A DNA stretch of 64,000 bases from Panax quinquefolius (taxonomy: Eukaryota; Streptophyta; Magnoliopsida; Apiales; Araliaceae), in NCBI GenBank assembly GCA_020205615.1, contig CM035162.1, forward strand, positions 38,182,464-38,246,463, read 5' to 3'. The notes beneath the pieces were generated by a model that worked only from the letters and a program-made list of their open reading frames with translations, did no database searches and was not told where the DNA came from. Made by a program: the position numbers and the translations under genes. Below, in pieces: positions 32,716 through 43,381 of this stretch (positions are counted from its first letter, which is position 1; every line of letters starts with the position of its first letter).

Positions 32716-33440
32716 ATGGGTCACGAGAACGTTAACAATGGAGTGAATGAGATCGTGGAGACACCTCTAATCGCCAACCAGGATAATGTGATGTCGGTAA
32801 GAAGGAATTAGAGATATCCATATGGTGAGTGAAGAATTGATAGTTACAGACCCAGATAATCGCAGAGGTAACAAATGAGAGTGAGGAAGAAGAAGAAGAA
32901 GAGGTACCAAGAGAGTTTATTAGAGGTATTTATGATCGAAATATAGAATTGCAAAATCGTATTCATGAGTTAGAAGAAGCGGTGCTAAAGAATTGCAGAG
33001 CGTGGAGCAAAAGGATGCAACGATTCAAGCTTGTGGTTACCCGATACGTGATGCTTGAAAAAAAGCACTCTTTTCGCGCAGAGTATAAGATGATAAAGTC
33101 GGAATCGAAATTCAGAAAGAAGAAATAATCGAACGAGTGAGAATGAGTGATGCATGGGTAAAAGTCAAGCACGCATCGACGCGTTGATATTATGGAAAGA
33201 GATGTCCAATCTAAAAGAGAAGATTTAACGATGACGGAAAGACGCGTCGGCAAAACAAACATCAAAGCACCATCAACAAATTCTAGGGGAAGAGAACGAT
33301 CGCCGCTAGATGCTACGAGATGTGGAGATGAGGGACATATAAGGTCAAACTGCTCAAAGCCTTCCAAGGTATGCTATAATCAGGAAAAGAAGGACATATC
33401 GCCGAGATTGTATTTATATCGAAACCCAATCCAATGTGAA
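32716..33440 (+). pseudogene. E6 gag-like gene with coiled-coil sequence in place of the capsid domain
   Basis: The ATG at 32716 opens the same N-terminus as E7 gag (MGHENVNNGVNEIVETPL). After about 30 codons the similarity to canonical gag stops. Instead there is an acidic run (SEEEEEEEVPREFIRGIYD, from about 32892), then ELQNRIHELEEAV, which has the a/d hydrophobic spacing of a coiled coil. A Lys/Glu-rich stretch follows (about 33050-33130). Frame 33192-33446 returns to Gag with RCGDEGHIRSNC, a zinc knuckle whose first Cys is missing. No retrotrans_gag motif (LFNDKYFPES and so on) is present. E5 has the same arrangement on the other strand. It may be a captured host sequence or a divergent Gag type. 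Frameshifts interrupt it. Confidence 0.6.
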
Positions 33441-33444
33441 TGGT

Positions 33445-33940
33445 GACTCAAAAGGATGTCCCGTAAAAAGTCAAAGTCAACGGTTCTTGGAAGAGCGCTT
33501 GTCGTGACCGCCAAAATGCGAGAACCCGAACGAAATTAGCACGGGTTAGTTAATTATAAATTCTTGCAGAAGTTTATACCTTACTAGATAATCCTGCTTC
33601 TACCCATTCTTTTATCTCTCTTGCTTAAGCCAACGCTTGAACTCGACTACGGAGAAATTAGACTTTGACCTATTTATGGAGAATTCGCTAGAGAAACTTT
33701 CATTACATCTCGTTGTTTAGAAATCTTGTTTGATTCAGTCAGCACTATCACATTACCCAGTTAACCTTATTTCTATAGAGATATTTGCTTTTGATGTGAT
33801 TTTAAGGTTAACTACTCATCATGCCAAATTGATTGCTTTTGTAAGGTCATTAGTTTTCATATTCCTAAGCAACTCATGTTATTCAATTCAAGCAATCAAA
33901 CCATTGTAATCAAACATTTTCATATCAAGCCATGAAGTCA
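33445..33940 (+). pseudogene. pol: E6 pol: aspartic protease remnant
   Basis: TTATAAATTCTTGCAGAAGT then ATACCTTACTAGATAATCC corresponds to the strand leading into the active site. The Leu codon has become TAG, and the Asp-Thr-Gly is disturbed (GATAATCCTGCTTCTACC). The ILAFDVIL- and LTTHHAK-like blocks are at about 33785-33830. Protease is not functional as written. Confidence 0.7.
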
Positions 33941-34039
33941 TTCGCTTATTACTTGATGTCAAGTTTTCTTAGTCCATGTTATGGATTTGAATAAAGACAC
34001 GCCGATTTGAATAATATTCCTGTTGTTATTGATTTTTCC

Positions 34040-34195
34040 CGATGTATTTCTCAAGAATTTCTTGCTTACCTCCCAAAGCCCGATATTAAATTTTGTATCG
34101 ACTTTGAACCCTGCAGACAAAACTCATTTCTAAAATCTCATATAGAATGGCTCCTATTGAACTTCGTGAGTTAAAAATTCAACTATAGAATTTGG
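34040..34195 (+). pseudogene. pol: E6 pol: RT entry stub
   Basis: Sequence equal to the start of RT (GAACCCTGCAGACAAAACTC, then ATGGCTCCTATTGAACTTCG) stops at CAACTATAGAATTTGGTACC. There the RT core would begin in E1 and E3. Confidence 0.65.
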
Positions 34196-34345
34196 TACCG
34201 AGCCTTTTATCTTGTGACTTCCTTTGTGGAATTCACCTAAGCCGAACTCTCTATAGGGGACGCCATATTCGTGCGATAAGAAATCGATAGGTGTCATTGT
34301 GACGTGCTATCCAAGATTGGGATATGAGTCACGCTTGAGAGCAAT
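34196..34345 (+). other. Unidentified block replacing the RT core (E6)
   Basis: About 140 bases (TTTTATCTTGTGACTTCCTT ... GTGTCATTGTGACGTGCTAT ... GGGATATGAGTCAC) sit exactly where about 700 bases of RT core are missing. The same block with the same borders is in E7 (42325-42475) and E5 (51390-51540, minus). I do not recognise it. Confidence 0.6.
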
Positions 34346-34600
34346 CTAAGTCAAGAATCGAAATACGTAGCTTTCAGGCTTAGTTGGTTATTATCGGAGA
34401 TTCGTTGAAGGATATTCTCGAATCGCTATTCCATTATCGCAGCCTAACTCTCAGAGAGATACAAAATTCGAATGGAGCAAGGAATGTGGGAAGAGCTTCA
34501 AGAACTCAAGAGGAGACTCATTTCAAAGACATGTTCGACCATGCCATCCTGGAAAAGCGAACGTGGTAGCCGACGTGTTGAGTAGAAGATCGATATAACG
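34346..34600 (+). pseudogene. pol: E6 pol: RT thumb / RNase H stub with central deletion
   Basis: GGTTATTATCGGAGATTCGT starts the block after the RT core. It reaches GAAGAGCTTCAAGAACTCAA and CTCATTTCAAAGACATG. It then jumps to CCATGCCATCCTGGAAAAGC, the end of RNase H (VVADVLSRR). The RNase H catalytic part is deleted. The same join is seen in E7 and E5. Confidence 0.7.
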
Positions 34601-34699
34601 AAAATTTATATCGATATCACAAAGACTAATTTCAGAGAATTTACAAATAATAGAGATGGAGATGAAAACTCTAGGTACCCACGTGATGATGATATACGA

Positions 34700-35530
34700 G
34701 TATAATCGACTTTAGTTAAAGTTAAAGTCAAGCCACCGTAATCTTGAGTGATGCGTATGAAGAGGAAAGTACAAGAAGGAGCTATTCCTAAGCGAGAATT
34801 GATGAAGAAGGAATACTTGAGTCCACTCTAGACTTTGTATCCTAACGACTCGATTTGAGGTACAAGATTATGATGGAGGCACACACAATACACCATTTGC
34901 AATCCATCTCGAAGTACTAAAATGTATCGTGATCTTCGACATACATTTTGGTGGAATAATATGAAGAGAGAGATTGCAAAGTTTATCTCGATGTGTTTAA
35001 CTTGCCAACGCAGTAAAGGCGAGCATCTAGTACCTAAGGGTCCGCTGCAAACCACTTGAGATTCCTGAATGGAAGTGGGAATACATTACCATAAATTTCG
35101 CACGGTCTTCCTACTTGCTTTCAAGGCATCAATGCTATTTGGGTTATTGTTGATAGATTAACCAAATCTGCTCATTTCTTGGACGATACGGAGACTTTTT
35201 CCTTGAACGCCTTGCTAAGATGTGCGTGAATGAGATTGTGAGGTTGCATGGCATGCCCGTATCCATAGTTTCTGATATCGTGACCCAAGATTCACTTCAT
35301 GATTTTGGGGTTAGAAAGCTATGGGCACGAATTTCATTTATTGGTTTGGCATACCATCCTCAAACGGATGGGCAATCGTAAAGGACTACTCAAACTCTTG
35401 AAGATATATTAAAACTCGTGGTCCTAGATTTCAAAGGAAGTTGATAAGTACTTGCCATCGGTGGAATTCTCAAACAATAGTTATTAAACAAATATAGGCA
35501 TGGTTCCATTCAAGCATTATATGGACAAAA
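34700..35530 (+). pseudogene. pol: E6 pol: integrase zinc domain and core
   Basis: The zinc region is readable: HNTPFAIHLEVLKCIVIFD-like sequence near 34885, and KFISMCLTCQRSKGEHLVPK at about 34979-35038, which has the Cys-x2-Cys pair. The core follows, with WKWEYITINFA (35070), NEIVRLHGMPVSIVSD (35228) and AYHPQTDGQS (35349), which ends in TAA where the catalytic-Glu codon is expected. EDILKLVVLDFKGS follows (about 35399). It is the only pol enzyme left in this element besides the tail. Stops and shifts inactivate it. Confidence 0.75.
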
Positions 35531-35539
35531 TGTCATTCT

Positions 35540-36150
35540 CCAATATGTTGGGATGAGGTGGGTGAAGCAACATTGTTGGGACCCAAGTTAAGACGTATGA
35601 CTCACCAAAAGATCCAAATGATTCGACAACGATATAAACCAAGACAAGATCGACAAAAGAGTTATGCGGATCTTCATCGAAAGGACGTGGAATTTAATGT
35701 AGGGGATCATGTATTGTTGCGAGTCGCTCCATGGAAGGGAGTTACAAGATTTGGAAAGAGAGGAAAGCTCAATCCACGATTTATCGGTCCATTTCAAATT
35801 CTTGACCGAAAGTAGGAAATGTAGCCTATAGACTCAAGTTACCTCCAAGTATGTCTCGTGTTCATAATGTGTTTCACATATCCAGCATTTCAAATATGTG
35901 AAAGACCCGAACCACGTTATAGAGTTAGAACCGGACGAGATAGTCAAGACTTAACGTATGAGGAGGTACTGTCAAGATCTTGGATAGGAAGGAGCATGTC
36001 CTACGCCAAGAAAGGTCATACCACAAGTTAAAGTTTTGTGGAGGAATCATGCTATAGAGGAAATGACCCAGGAATTGAAACGGAAATGAAAGCGCGGTAT
36101 CCTCACCTTTTCAAACACACCAGTATCGTACGCCAATTTCGAGGACGAAA
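35540..36150 (+). pseudogene. pol: E6 pol: integrase C-terminus and chromodomain-like tail
   Basis: Frame 35558-35815 is clean for 85 codons. It has TLLGPKLRRMTHQKIQMIRQ, SYADLHRKDVEFNVGDHVLL, RVAPWKGVTRFGKRGKLNPR and FIGPFQILDRK, ending by a frameshift. The rest continues in other frames, with MSRVHNVFHI (about 35851) and VKVLWRNHAIEEMTQEL (about 36030). The last is the chromodomain-like segment. Confidence 0.8.
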
Positions 36151-36156
36151 TTTCAT

Positions 36157-36167
36157 AAGGAGGGAGG
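36157..36167 (+). promoter_or_regulatory. Polypurine tract of E6
   Basis: AAGGAGGGAGG sits directly before TTGTAAGACCCC. Confidence 0.75.
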
Positions 36168-36168
36168 T

Positions 36169-37591
36169 TGTAAGACCCCGAAATTTTTAAATAAAAGGAA
36201 TTTCCTTTATTTATTATTTTGAAATAGTAAGGGTTGATTTGATTAATGTGGATAGTTAAGGGTTAAATACGCAAATATTTCAAAATAAGCAAGTGGTTAT
36301 AAAATATTCATTATCGTTTGGGAATATTCGTTTGGTCGTGGAATATTCAGATCGTTTGTGGGAATATTCGTATTTACCACGCCAAGACCATGTATGGGCC
36401 CCATAACTGGAAAGCGATTGATGAGGAAAATGACAAAGTTTGGGTGGTTATAAATAACTACAGTAGTTGTTACCATTAAGACCGTTGGAATACCCGGTTA
36501 AAATACAAGAATACGCCATGGTGGTGCATAAGAAAGACACTCAGATTGCAGACACAAGATTGTTGAATTATTGATTCTCACGTAAGATGGCACTACTCAA
36601 TAATTTTCACAATGAGTTACCGCTCAATATTTTATTTTATTGATTCAATAATTGTCTTTGCGTTGATATTTTATATTATTGTTGTTCAATAATTGTCACC
36701 GCATATATTTCCCATTATCGCATCAATAATTCATATTATTTGAATAATATTATTAGATAACATTATTGGCAATGTCTAGAAAGTTCTGCCTCTAAGGAGA
36801 GGTTTGGTCACCTAATTGCGCCACCAGAAGTGAGAGATCCTTATTGAAAGCCCCTCTTCCTGGGAACGACTGTCATTGTCATAAATGTGATTCTCGTAAT
36901 ATTATTTGAATAATTAATTATTGATTCATATGATAAGGAAATATTTATTTTATATGAATATAAATGATGGATTTATTTATGTGGTTATTAATGAAGGAAG
37001 AAATGTTGAGGTGTTTTATCGGTATTTTATCGGATTGAGGTATTAAAAATTAAATCGGGGTTTTGAGATATATCATGGGGTTATAATTTTTAATCCGATT
37101 GTTGATTGTGGTAATTTTTGGGTATGTTATACATACATAAGTTGAGTATATGTCCAATAATTTTGAACCGTTAAAAATGCACGAATGATTTGTTATGAAT
37201 TTTAAGAGGTGTCTCGATTCTAAATTAGGGTTATAATTGATTTTGGTGGAAAATTCTAGAATTGAGTGGGCCCTTGTTGTGGTTGGTGAAAAAATGTGCT
37301 GAATTTTATTTCAAATGTGGTGGGTGGCAATAGTAGCGTAAAGCCATCGTGTACAGTCAAGTCCGCTTTCTATGCTAACATTTTCCTATAAATAGAGGGC
37401 TAAGTTAGAATTGAAAATCACACCGTAAACAAAGTTTTCTCTCTTTCTCTCTATATTATTGAGCGTATTTTGTAGAGTATTTAGATACTTTGAGAGTTGT
37501 GCTCAAGATAAGTTTCATTCGTAATCACTTCCGACCTTTCCTTCCGAAGTACTGATTCTTTGAGGTAAGGCATATTATTTCTTTTCGTAAT
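36169..37591 (+). mobile_element. E6 3' LTR, first part, cut by E7
   Basis: It matches 29806-31245 of the 5' LTR, including the U3 block (36771) and TATA box (37387-37395). It stops at TATTTCTTTTCGTAAT. The LTR resumes at 46070 with ATATTATTTCA, the expected next sequence (compare 31242). Confidence 0.85.
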
Positions 37592-40290
37592 TGTAAGACC
37601 CCGAATTTTTTTAAATAAAAAGGAATTTCCTTTATTTAATATTTTGAAATAGTAAGGGTTGATTTGATTAATGTGGATAGTTAAGGGTTAAATACGCAAA
37701 TATTTCAAAATAAGCAAGTGGTTATAAAATATTCATTTTTGTTTGGGAATATTCGTTTGGTCGTGGAATATTCAGATCGTCGGGGAATATTCGTTTGGTC
37801 GTGGAATATTCGTGCATCGCTCGGGAATATTCGTATAACTACAAGCAGCCCATGTATGGGGCCCATAACTAGAAAGCGATTGATGAGGAAAACGCATAAA
37901 GTTTGGGTGGTTATAAATAACTACGTAGTTATTACCAAGTAAGATCGCTTGGAATACCCGTGTGGTTAAAATACAAAGAATACGCGTGGTCATGTTACGC
38001 AGAAATACTTACCTGTATTGCACGCTTTGTTGAATTATCGATCCTTACGTAAGATGGCACTACTCAATAATTTTCACAAGAGTTACTTGTTCAATATTTT
38101 ATTTTATTGATTCAATAATTGTCATATTGATATTTTATATTATTATTGTTTCAATAATTGTCACCGCACAAGATTTCCCCATTATCGGATCAATAATTCA
38201 TATTATTTGAATAATATTATTAGATAACATTATTGGCAATGTCTAGAAAGTTCGCTCAAGGAGAGGTTTGTCACCTAATTGCGCCACAAGAAGAGAGATC
38301 CTTATCGGAAAGCCCTCTTTCCTGAACTACCGTTGTCATAATTGTGATTCGTCATAATATTATTTGTGAATAATTAATTATTGATTCATATGATAAAGAA
38401 ATATTTATTTTATGTGATATAAATGATGGATTTATTTATGTGGTTATAAATGAAGAAATTATGTTGAGGTGTTTTATCAAGATTTTATCTGGATTGAGGT
38501 ATTAAAAATCAAATCGGGGTTTTTGGAGATATATTATGGGGTTATAATTTTTAATCCGTACTGCTGATCGTTGTAATTTTTGGATATGTTATACATACAT
38601 AAGTTGAGTATATGTCCACAAATTTTGAACCGTTAAAATTCACGAATGATTTGTTATGAATTTTAAGAGGTGTCCGATTCTTGAAATCGTGGTTATAATT
38701 GATTTTGGTGGAAAATTCTAGAATTGAGTGGGCCCCACTTGTGGTTGGTGAAAAAAATGTGCTGAATTTTATTTCAAATGTGGTGGGTGGCACAGTAGCG
38801 GGTAAAGCCATCGTGTAGCAGTCGTTTCGCGCTTTACGGCTAACATTTTCCTATAAATAGAGGGCTGTTAGAATTGAAAATCACACCGTAAACAAAGTTT
38901 TCTCTTTTCTCTCTATATTATTGAGCGTATTTTGTGAGTATTTAGATACTTTGAGAGTTCTTTGTCAAGATAAAGTTTCATTCAAAGATCACTTCCGATC
39001 TTTCCTTCCGGCAATCGATTCTTTGAGGTAAGGGATGTTATTTTCTTCTCAAATGATATTAATTCTTCAATATCATTATCTTTGAAATATCGGTTGGTAC
39101 TTTTTATCAAATTTGGAACTTTTTCATGTTTCTCTGGGTTACTTATTCATGAGTTACTATTCACGAGTTACTATTCACGAGTACTATTCATGAAGCGCTA
39201 AGATGTTTTTTTGTGGAATTTCTATCTTTGGGTTCTGAGTTACTATTCACGTATCACGGTGCACTTATTCATGATACGGACTATTCACGATACTTGCACT
39301 ATTCATCGAAAAATAAAATTTCTTCTTTTCGTCCAAAATATCTATTCTTGATACTAGCTTTGATTGTATCCATGTTTTGATCATTCTCAATTTTACACCA
39401 CTATGATTATTTTTGAGGTATTGTTGGACACGGATAAAACAAAGTACTAATCCTTAATCCTTAATCCTTGTCATTTTGTTTCACCGGATTCGTTCTTTAA
39501 AATATTTTTCATCATCCTCGCCTTAAATGATGATATTATTGAATATCTTTGGCCCGTAGTGCAAAGATGAATGATTTCTGAAGAATATCTTTGGCCAGTA
39601 GTGTAAAGATGAGCGAGTGTTTAAATGAACACGACCGATCGATGAATATCTTTGGCACCAGTAGTGCAAAGATGAACAGTGTTGAGATGAACATATGACT
39701 GATTGATGAATATCTTTGGCCTTTAGTGCAAAGATGAATATTTGATTTGAGAAGAATATCGATTGATGTTACAGGATAAAATATTGATGATGGATCGTTG
39801 AATTCATAGATTATAGTAGATTTCATTCTCTCTACGTAACTCTTCTATGAATTATTATTTCACCGTGAATATTGATCCAAACTTGTTGTCTATCAGTATT
39901 CATCGATTTTTCCTGTTGAAGACTAACGATAATTGTTGTATATTATCTTAGTCATAATATTCTTTATCTTGGGCTAGTTGAGCTCACCCTTTTCCTCGTT
40001 GTTCCATTTTTCTTCTCGTGAGGCGAGAATGTAAATGAGTACTAGTCGGGTATGGAATGAAGGTTCTAGAGAGAGTTGTTTAGTAGTCCTCACCATTATT
40101 GTAAAATAATGTATCAATAAATGTGATGAGGATTTATTTGAGTATAAATATTGTCTAGAAGATAATATTTGTATTTAAACTCACACAGCTTTATTGTTGT
40201 GATAATAAAGTTGTAGTTGTTTTACATACCATGTATTTGGCGACTCGTAATGGGTTGGGTGTTGTATACCTATTTTTGGGGTCGTCGCGG
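37592..40290 (+). mobile_element. E7 5' LTR, complete (family C)
   Basis: This LTR of about 2,700 bp runs from TGTAAGACCCCGAATTTT to GGGGTCGTCGCGG, where the usual CACA end has become CGCGG. It holds the U3 block (38239), TATA box (38852-38860), 14-bp array (about 39130), hairpin-unit array (39540-39740) and end block (39970). Confidence 0.88.
38852..38860 (+). promoter_or_regulatory. TATA box of the E7 5' LTR
   Basis: TATAAATAG precedes AGGGCTGTTAGAATTGAAAA, at the same place as in E6. Confidence 0.65.
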
Positions 40291-40291
40291 T

Positions 40292-40302
40292 TGGTATCGA
40301 GC
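40292..40302 (+). promoter_or_regulatory. Primer binding site of E7
   Basis: TGGTATCGAGC follows the LTR end, identical to that of E1. Confidence 0.7.
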
Positions 40303-40473
40303 TTAGGGATATGATCTCCCATGAGATCTGTGGAATAGAACTAGGAGGGAGAGACGAAAAAATCCTTCGCTAGTGTGTCCTACCTAAGCTTATTGTTGGT
40401 CGGTCATAATATAGGGTATTATGTGATTTGTTAATTTATTTAATTAACCCATGTTTTATAGCAATAATTGAGA

Positions 40474-41575
40474 ATGTCGATTGAGAATAATATTAATAGT
40501 GGTGTAAATGAGACCGTGGAGATGCCTCGCCTTTAACAACGAGGAGAACGTGCAACAGTCGGCAATGTACCTCCCGAATAACACCACCGGCGCGATGATG
40601 AACGAGGGGATGTTTAGAAGCTTTTTGCAGCTCATGCAAAATCGACGAGGGAGACTCGTGTTCAAAATACAGGAGGAGATGATAGCAATTCACCGTGGTC
40701 ACAAAAGCGGTTCAAAGAGTTGGGACCACTGAGTGCAGGGAAAGCGATCCGATCATGGCGGAGACGTGGGTCAAACAAATTACCAAGATATTCGATGTCT
40801 TGGGATGCACGAAGGAACGAAAGTTCCATTCGCTACTTTTTATGTTCCGCGGAGGCGGCAGACTCATCGGTGGGAATCAGCGAAGCGTACCCATCCAAAT
40901 TTGCACTCGCAAGATGTCATGGAGACGTTTAGAGCAATGCTCAATGACAAGTACTTCCCTACGAAAGTATTCGGCATATGAAGGAAGTGGAGTTTATTAG
41001 ATCGGAGCGAGAATAACATGACGGTGTCCCAAAGACGAGGCGAAGTTCGCGAGTTATCCGTGTTCGCACCTCATTTGGTGGAGAATGAGGAACGATGACG
41101 CGGATGTTTCGAGAGGTTTGAAACCCGATATACGCCAAGATCTCATTTCTCATAAATTTTCTCTATTCGGATGTTGTAATGTGGCTCGATTGTTAGAAAT
41201 GAGATAACGAGTACGCTCAACCGAGGGACCATAACCGTGGATCATACCAAAGATAGCGATCCATCGAATAACGATAACCATGGAGAAAGAAGAATACGGA
41301 CAGGGCGGTAACCACTCTGGGTGGTAATCATGGCCATGAAAATAGAAGAAGCGAGTCGGGAGGAGATTTTAAAAGAGGAGATTTAACAACGACCATGTGA
41401 AGACGTCGGCGCCAGATGGCAACTAGTTCTAAGGGAGGAGAAAGACCACCGGTCAGACAAGTTACAAATCACGGAAAAGAGGACATATCACCCAAACCCC
41501 CCTACAACAGCTTTAAGGTATGTTATAATTGTGGAAAAGAAGGACATATCGCTCGAGATTAGACGATATCGAAAC
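40474..41575 (+). pseudogene. gag: E7 gag, canonical type, frameshifted
   Basis: The ATG at 40474 starts MSIENNINSGVNETVEMP. The capsid domain is in scattered frames: SDHGGDVGQTNYQDIRCLGM from 40733 region, then FNDKYF-like sequence near 40940, HLVENEER near 41070 and LISHKFSLF near 41140. Two zinc knuckles end it. The first (about 41465) is badly decayed. The second (41520-41560) reads CYNCGKEGHIARD and then a TAG in place of the last Cys. Unlike E5 and E6 this element keeps a normal Gag plan. Confidence 0.75.
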
Positions 41576-41579
41576 CAAA

Positions 41580-42075
41580 TCCAATGGGAATGGTGACTCG
41601 GAAGGATGTCCCGAAAAAGTCAAAGTCAACGATTCTGGAAGAGCGTTTGTCGGACCAGGTCAAAATGTGAGGAACCCGAACGGTTAGCACGCAGGTTAGT
41701 TAATTATAAATTCTTGCGAAGTTTATACCTTACTAGATACCGGTTCTACCCATTCTTTTATCTCTCTTGCTTGCGCTCAAAGTTTGAACTTGACTACGGA
41801 GAAATTAGACTTTGACCTATCTGTGGAGACTCCATTAGGAGAAACTTTCATTACATCCGTTGTTTAAAAATCTTGTTTGATTCAGGTTGGCACTATCACA
41901 TTACCTGTTAACCTTATTTCTATAGAGATATTTGCTTTTGATGTGATTTTAAGGTTAACTACTCATCATGCCAAATTGATTGCTTTTGTAAGGTTGTTAG
42001 TTTTCATATTCCTAAGCAACTCGTTATTCAATTCAAGCAATCAAACCATTGTAATCAAACATTTTCATATCAAGC
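41580..42075 (+). pseudogene. pol: E7 pol: aspartic protease remnant
   Basis: CTTACTAGATACCGGTTCTA, then CCCATTCTTTTATC, keeps the active-site Asp-Thr-Gly-Ser. The Leu codon just before has become TAG, as in E6 and E4. Frame 41877-42080 gives the second half (IFAFDVIL, then LTTHHAK with a small deletion between them). Confidence 0.7.
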
Positions 42076-42159
42076 CATGAAGTCATTCGTTTATTACGGA
42101 TGTCAAGTTTTCTTAGTCCATGTTATGGATTTGAATAAAGACACGTCGATTTGAATAAT

Positions 42160-42740
42160 ATTCCTTGTTATTGATTTTTCCCGACGTATTTCTGAAGAAT
42201 TTCTTGGTTTACTCCCAAAGACCGATATTAAATTTTGTATCGACTTTGAACCCTGCACAATACTCATTTCTAAAATCTCATATCGAATGGCTCCTATTGA
42301 ACTTGAGAGAGTTAAAATTCAACTATAAATTTGGTACATGAGCCTTTATCTTGTGACTTCCTTTGTGGAATTCACCTGCCCGCACTCTCTGTAAGGGACG
42401 CCATATTAGATGCGATAGTAAATCGATAGGTGTCATTGTGACGTCTTTATCCAAGGTTGGGATATGAGTCACAGTTGAGAACAACCTAAGTCGATGAATC
42501 GAAATGCGTAGTTTTCAGGCTTAGTTGGTTATTATCGGAGATCGTTGAAGGGTATTCTCGAATCGCTATTCCATTAACGTAGCTAACTCGTAGAGATACA
42601 AAATTCGAATGGAGCAAGGAATGTGGGAAGAGCTTCAAGAACTCAAGAGAGACTCATTTCAAACATGTGTTCACCATGCCATCCTCGAAAAGCGAACGTG
42701 GTAGGCCGACGTGTTGAGTAGAAAGATCGATATAAGTATC
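42160..42740 (+). pseudogene. pol: E7 pol: RT and RNase H cores deleted, same joins as E6
   Basis: The order is RT entry stub (42190-42320), unidentified replacing block (42325-42475), post-RT stub with GGTTATTATCGGAGATCGTT (42525-42660), and the RNase H end GCCATCCTCGAAAAGCGAAC (42676-42730). Both deletion joins match those in E6 (34196, 34528) and, on the minus strand, E5. The enzyme that makes the cDNA is therefore missing from this copy. Confidence 0.75.
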
Positions 42741-42889
42741 TGAGTACGATATCATCAAAGACTAATTTCAGATAATATACAAATAATAGAGATGGAGATG
42801 AAAACTCTAGGTACCCACGTGATGATATACGATAGCACGTGATGATATACTGAGTATAATCGACTTTAATCGATAAAGTTAAAGTCGCT

Positions 42890-43345
42890 CAAGCCACTAC
42901 ACGGAAATGTGATGAATTTGAAGAAGGAGGTGCAAGAAGTTGTTATTTTAAAAGCGAGAATCGGTGAGGAGAGGAAAGCTCAAACCTTCGATTTATTAAT
43001 CCATTTGAAATTCTCGATCGAATAGGAACCATGGCCTATAGACTCGCTTTTACCACTAAGTATGACGCGTGTTCATAACGCTTTTCACGTGTCGATGTTA
43101 CGTAAATATGTTACGACCGAACCACGCTATTGAGTTAGAACCGGACGAGATAGTCAAGACTTAACGCATGCGAGGAGGTACCTGCCAAGATTTTGTAGAG
43201 AAAGAAACATGACCCATGTACCGAGGTTATACCATAAGTTAAAGTTTTGTGGAGAAACCATGCTATTGAGGAAATGACTGGGAGTTGGAAACGAAAATGA
43301 AAGCGAGGTATCTTTACCTTTTCAAACACTGCAGTATCGTCTACG
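42890..43345 (+). pseudogene. pol: E7 pol: chromodomain-like tail, integrase core deleted
   Basis: After a stub of the integrase N-terminal lead (42890-42970), sequence jumps to GAGGAGAGGAAAGCTCAAAC, equal to 35755 in E6. The whole integrase core is lost. The tail continues to LELEPDEIV-like sequence (43130), VKVLW-like sequence (43240) and TTCGAGGACGAAATTTC. Several stops are present. Confidence 0.7.
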
Positions 43346-43369
43346 TCAATTTCGAGGACGAAATTTCAT

Positions 43370-43380
43370 AAGGAGGGAGG
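43370..43380 (+). promoter_or_regulatory. Polypurine tract of E7
   Basis: AAGGAGGGAGG stands directly before TTGTAAGACCC. Confidence 0.75.
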
Positions 43381-43381
43381 T

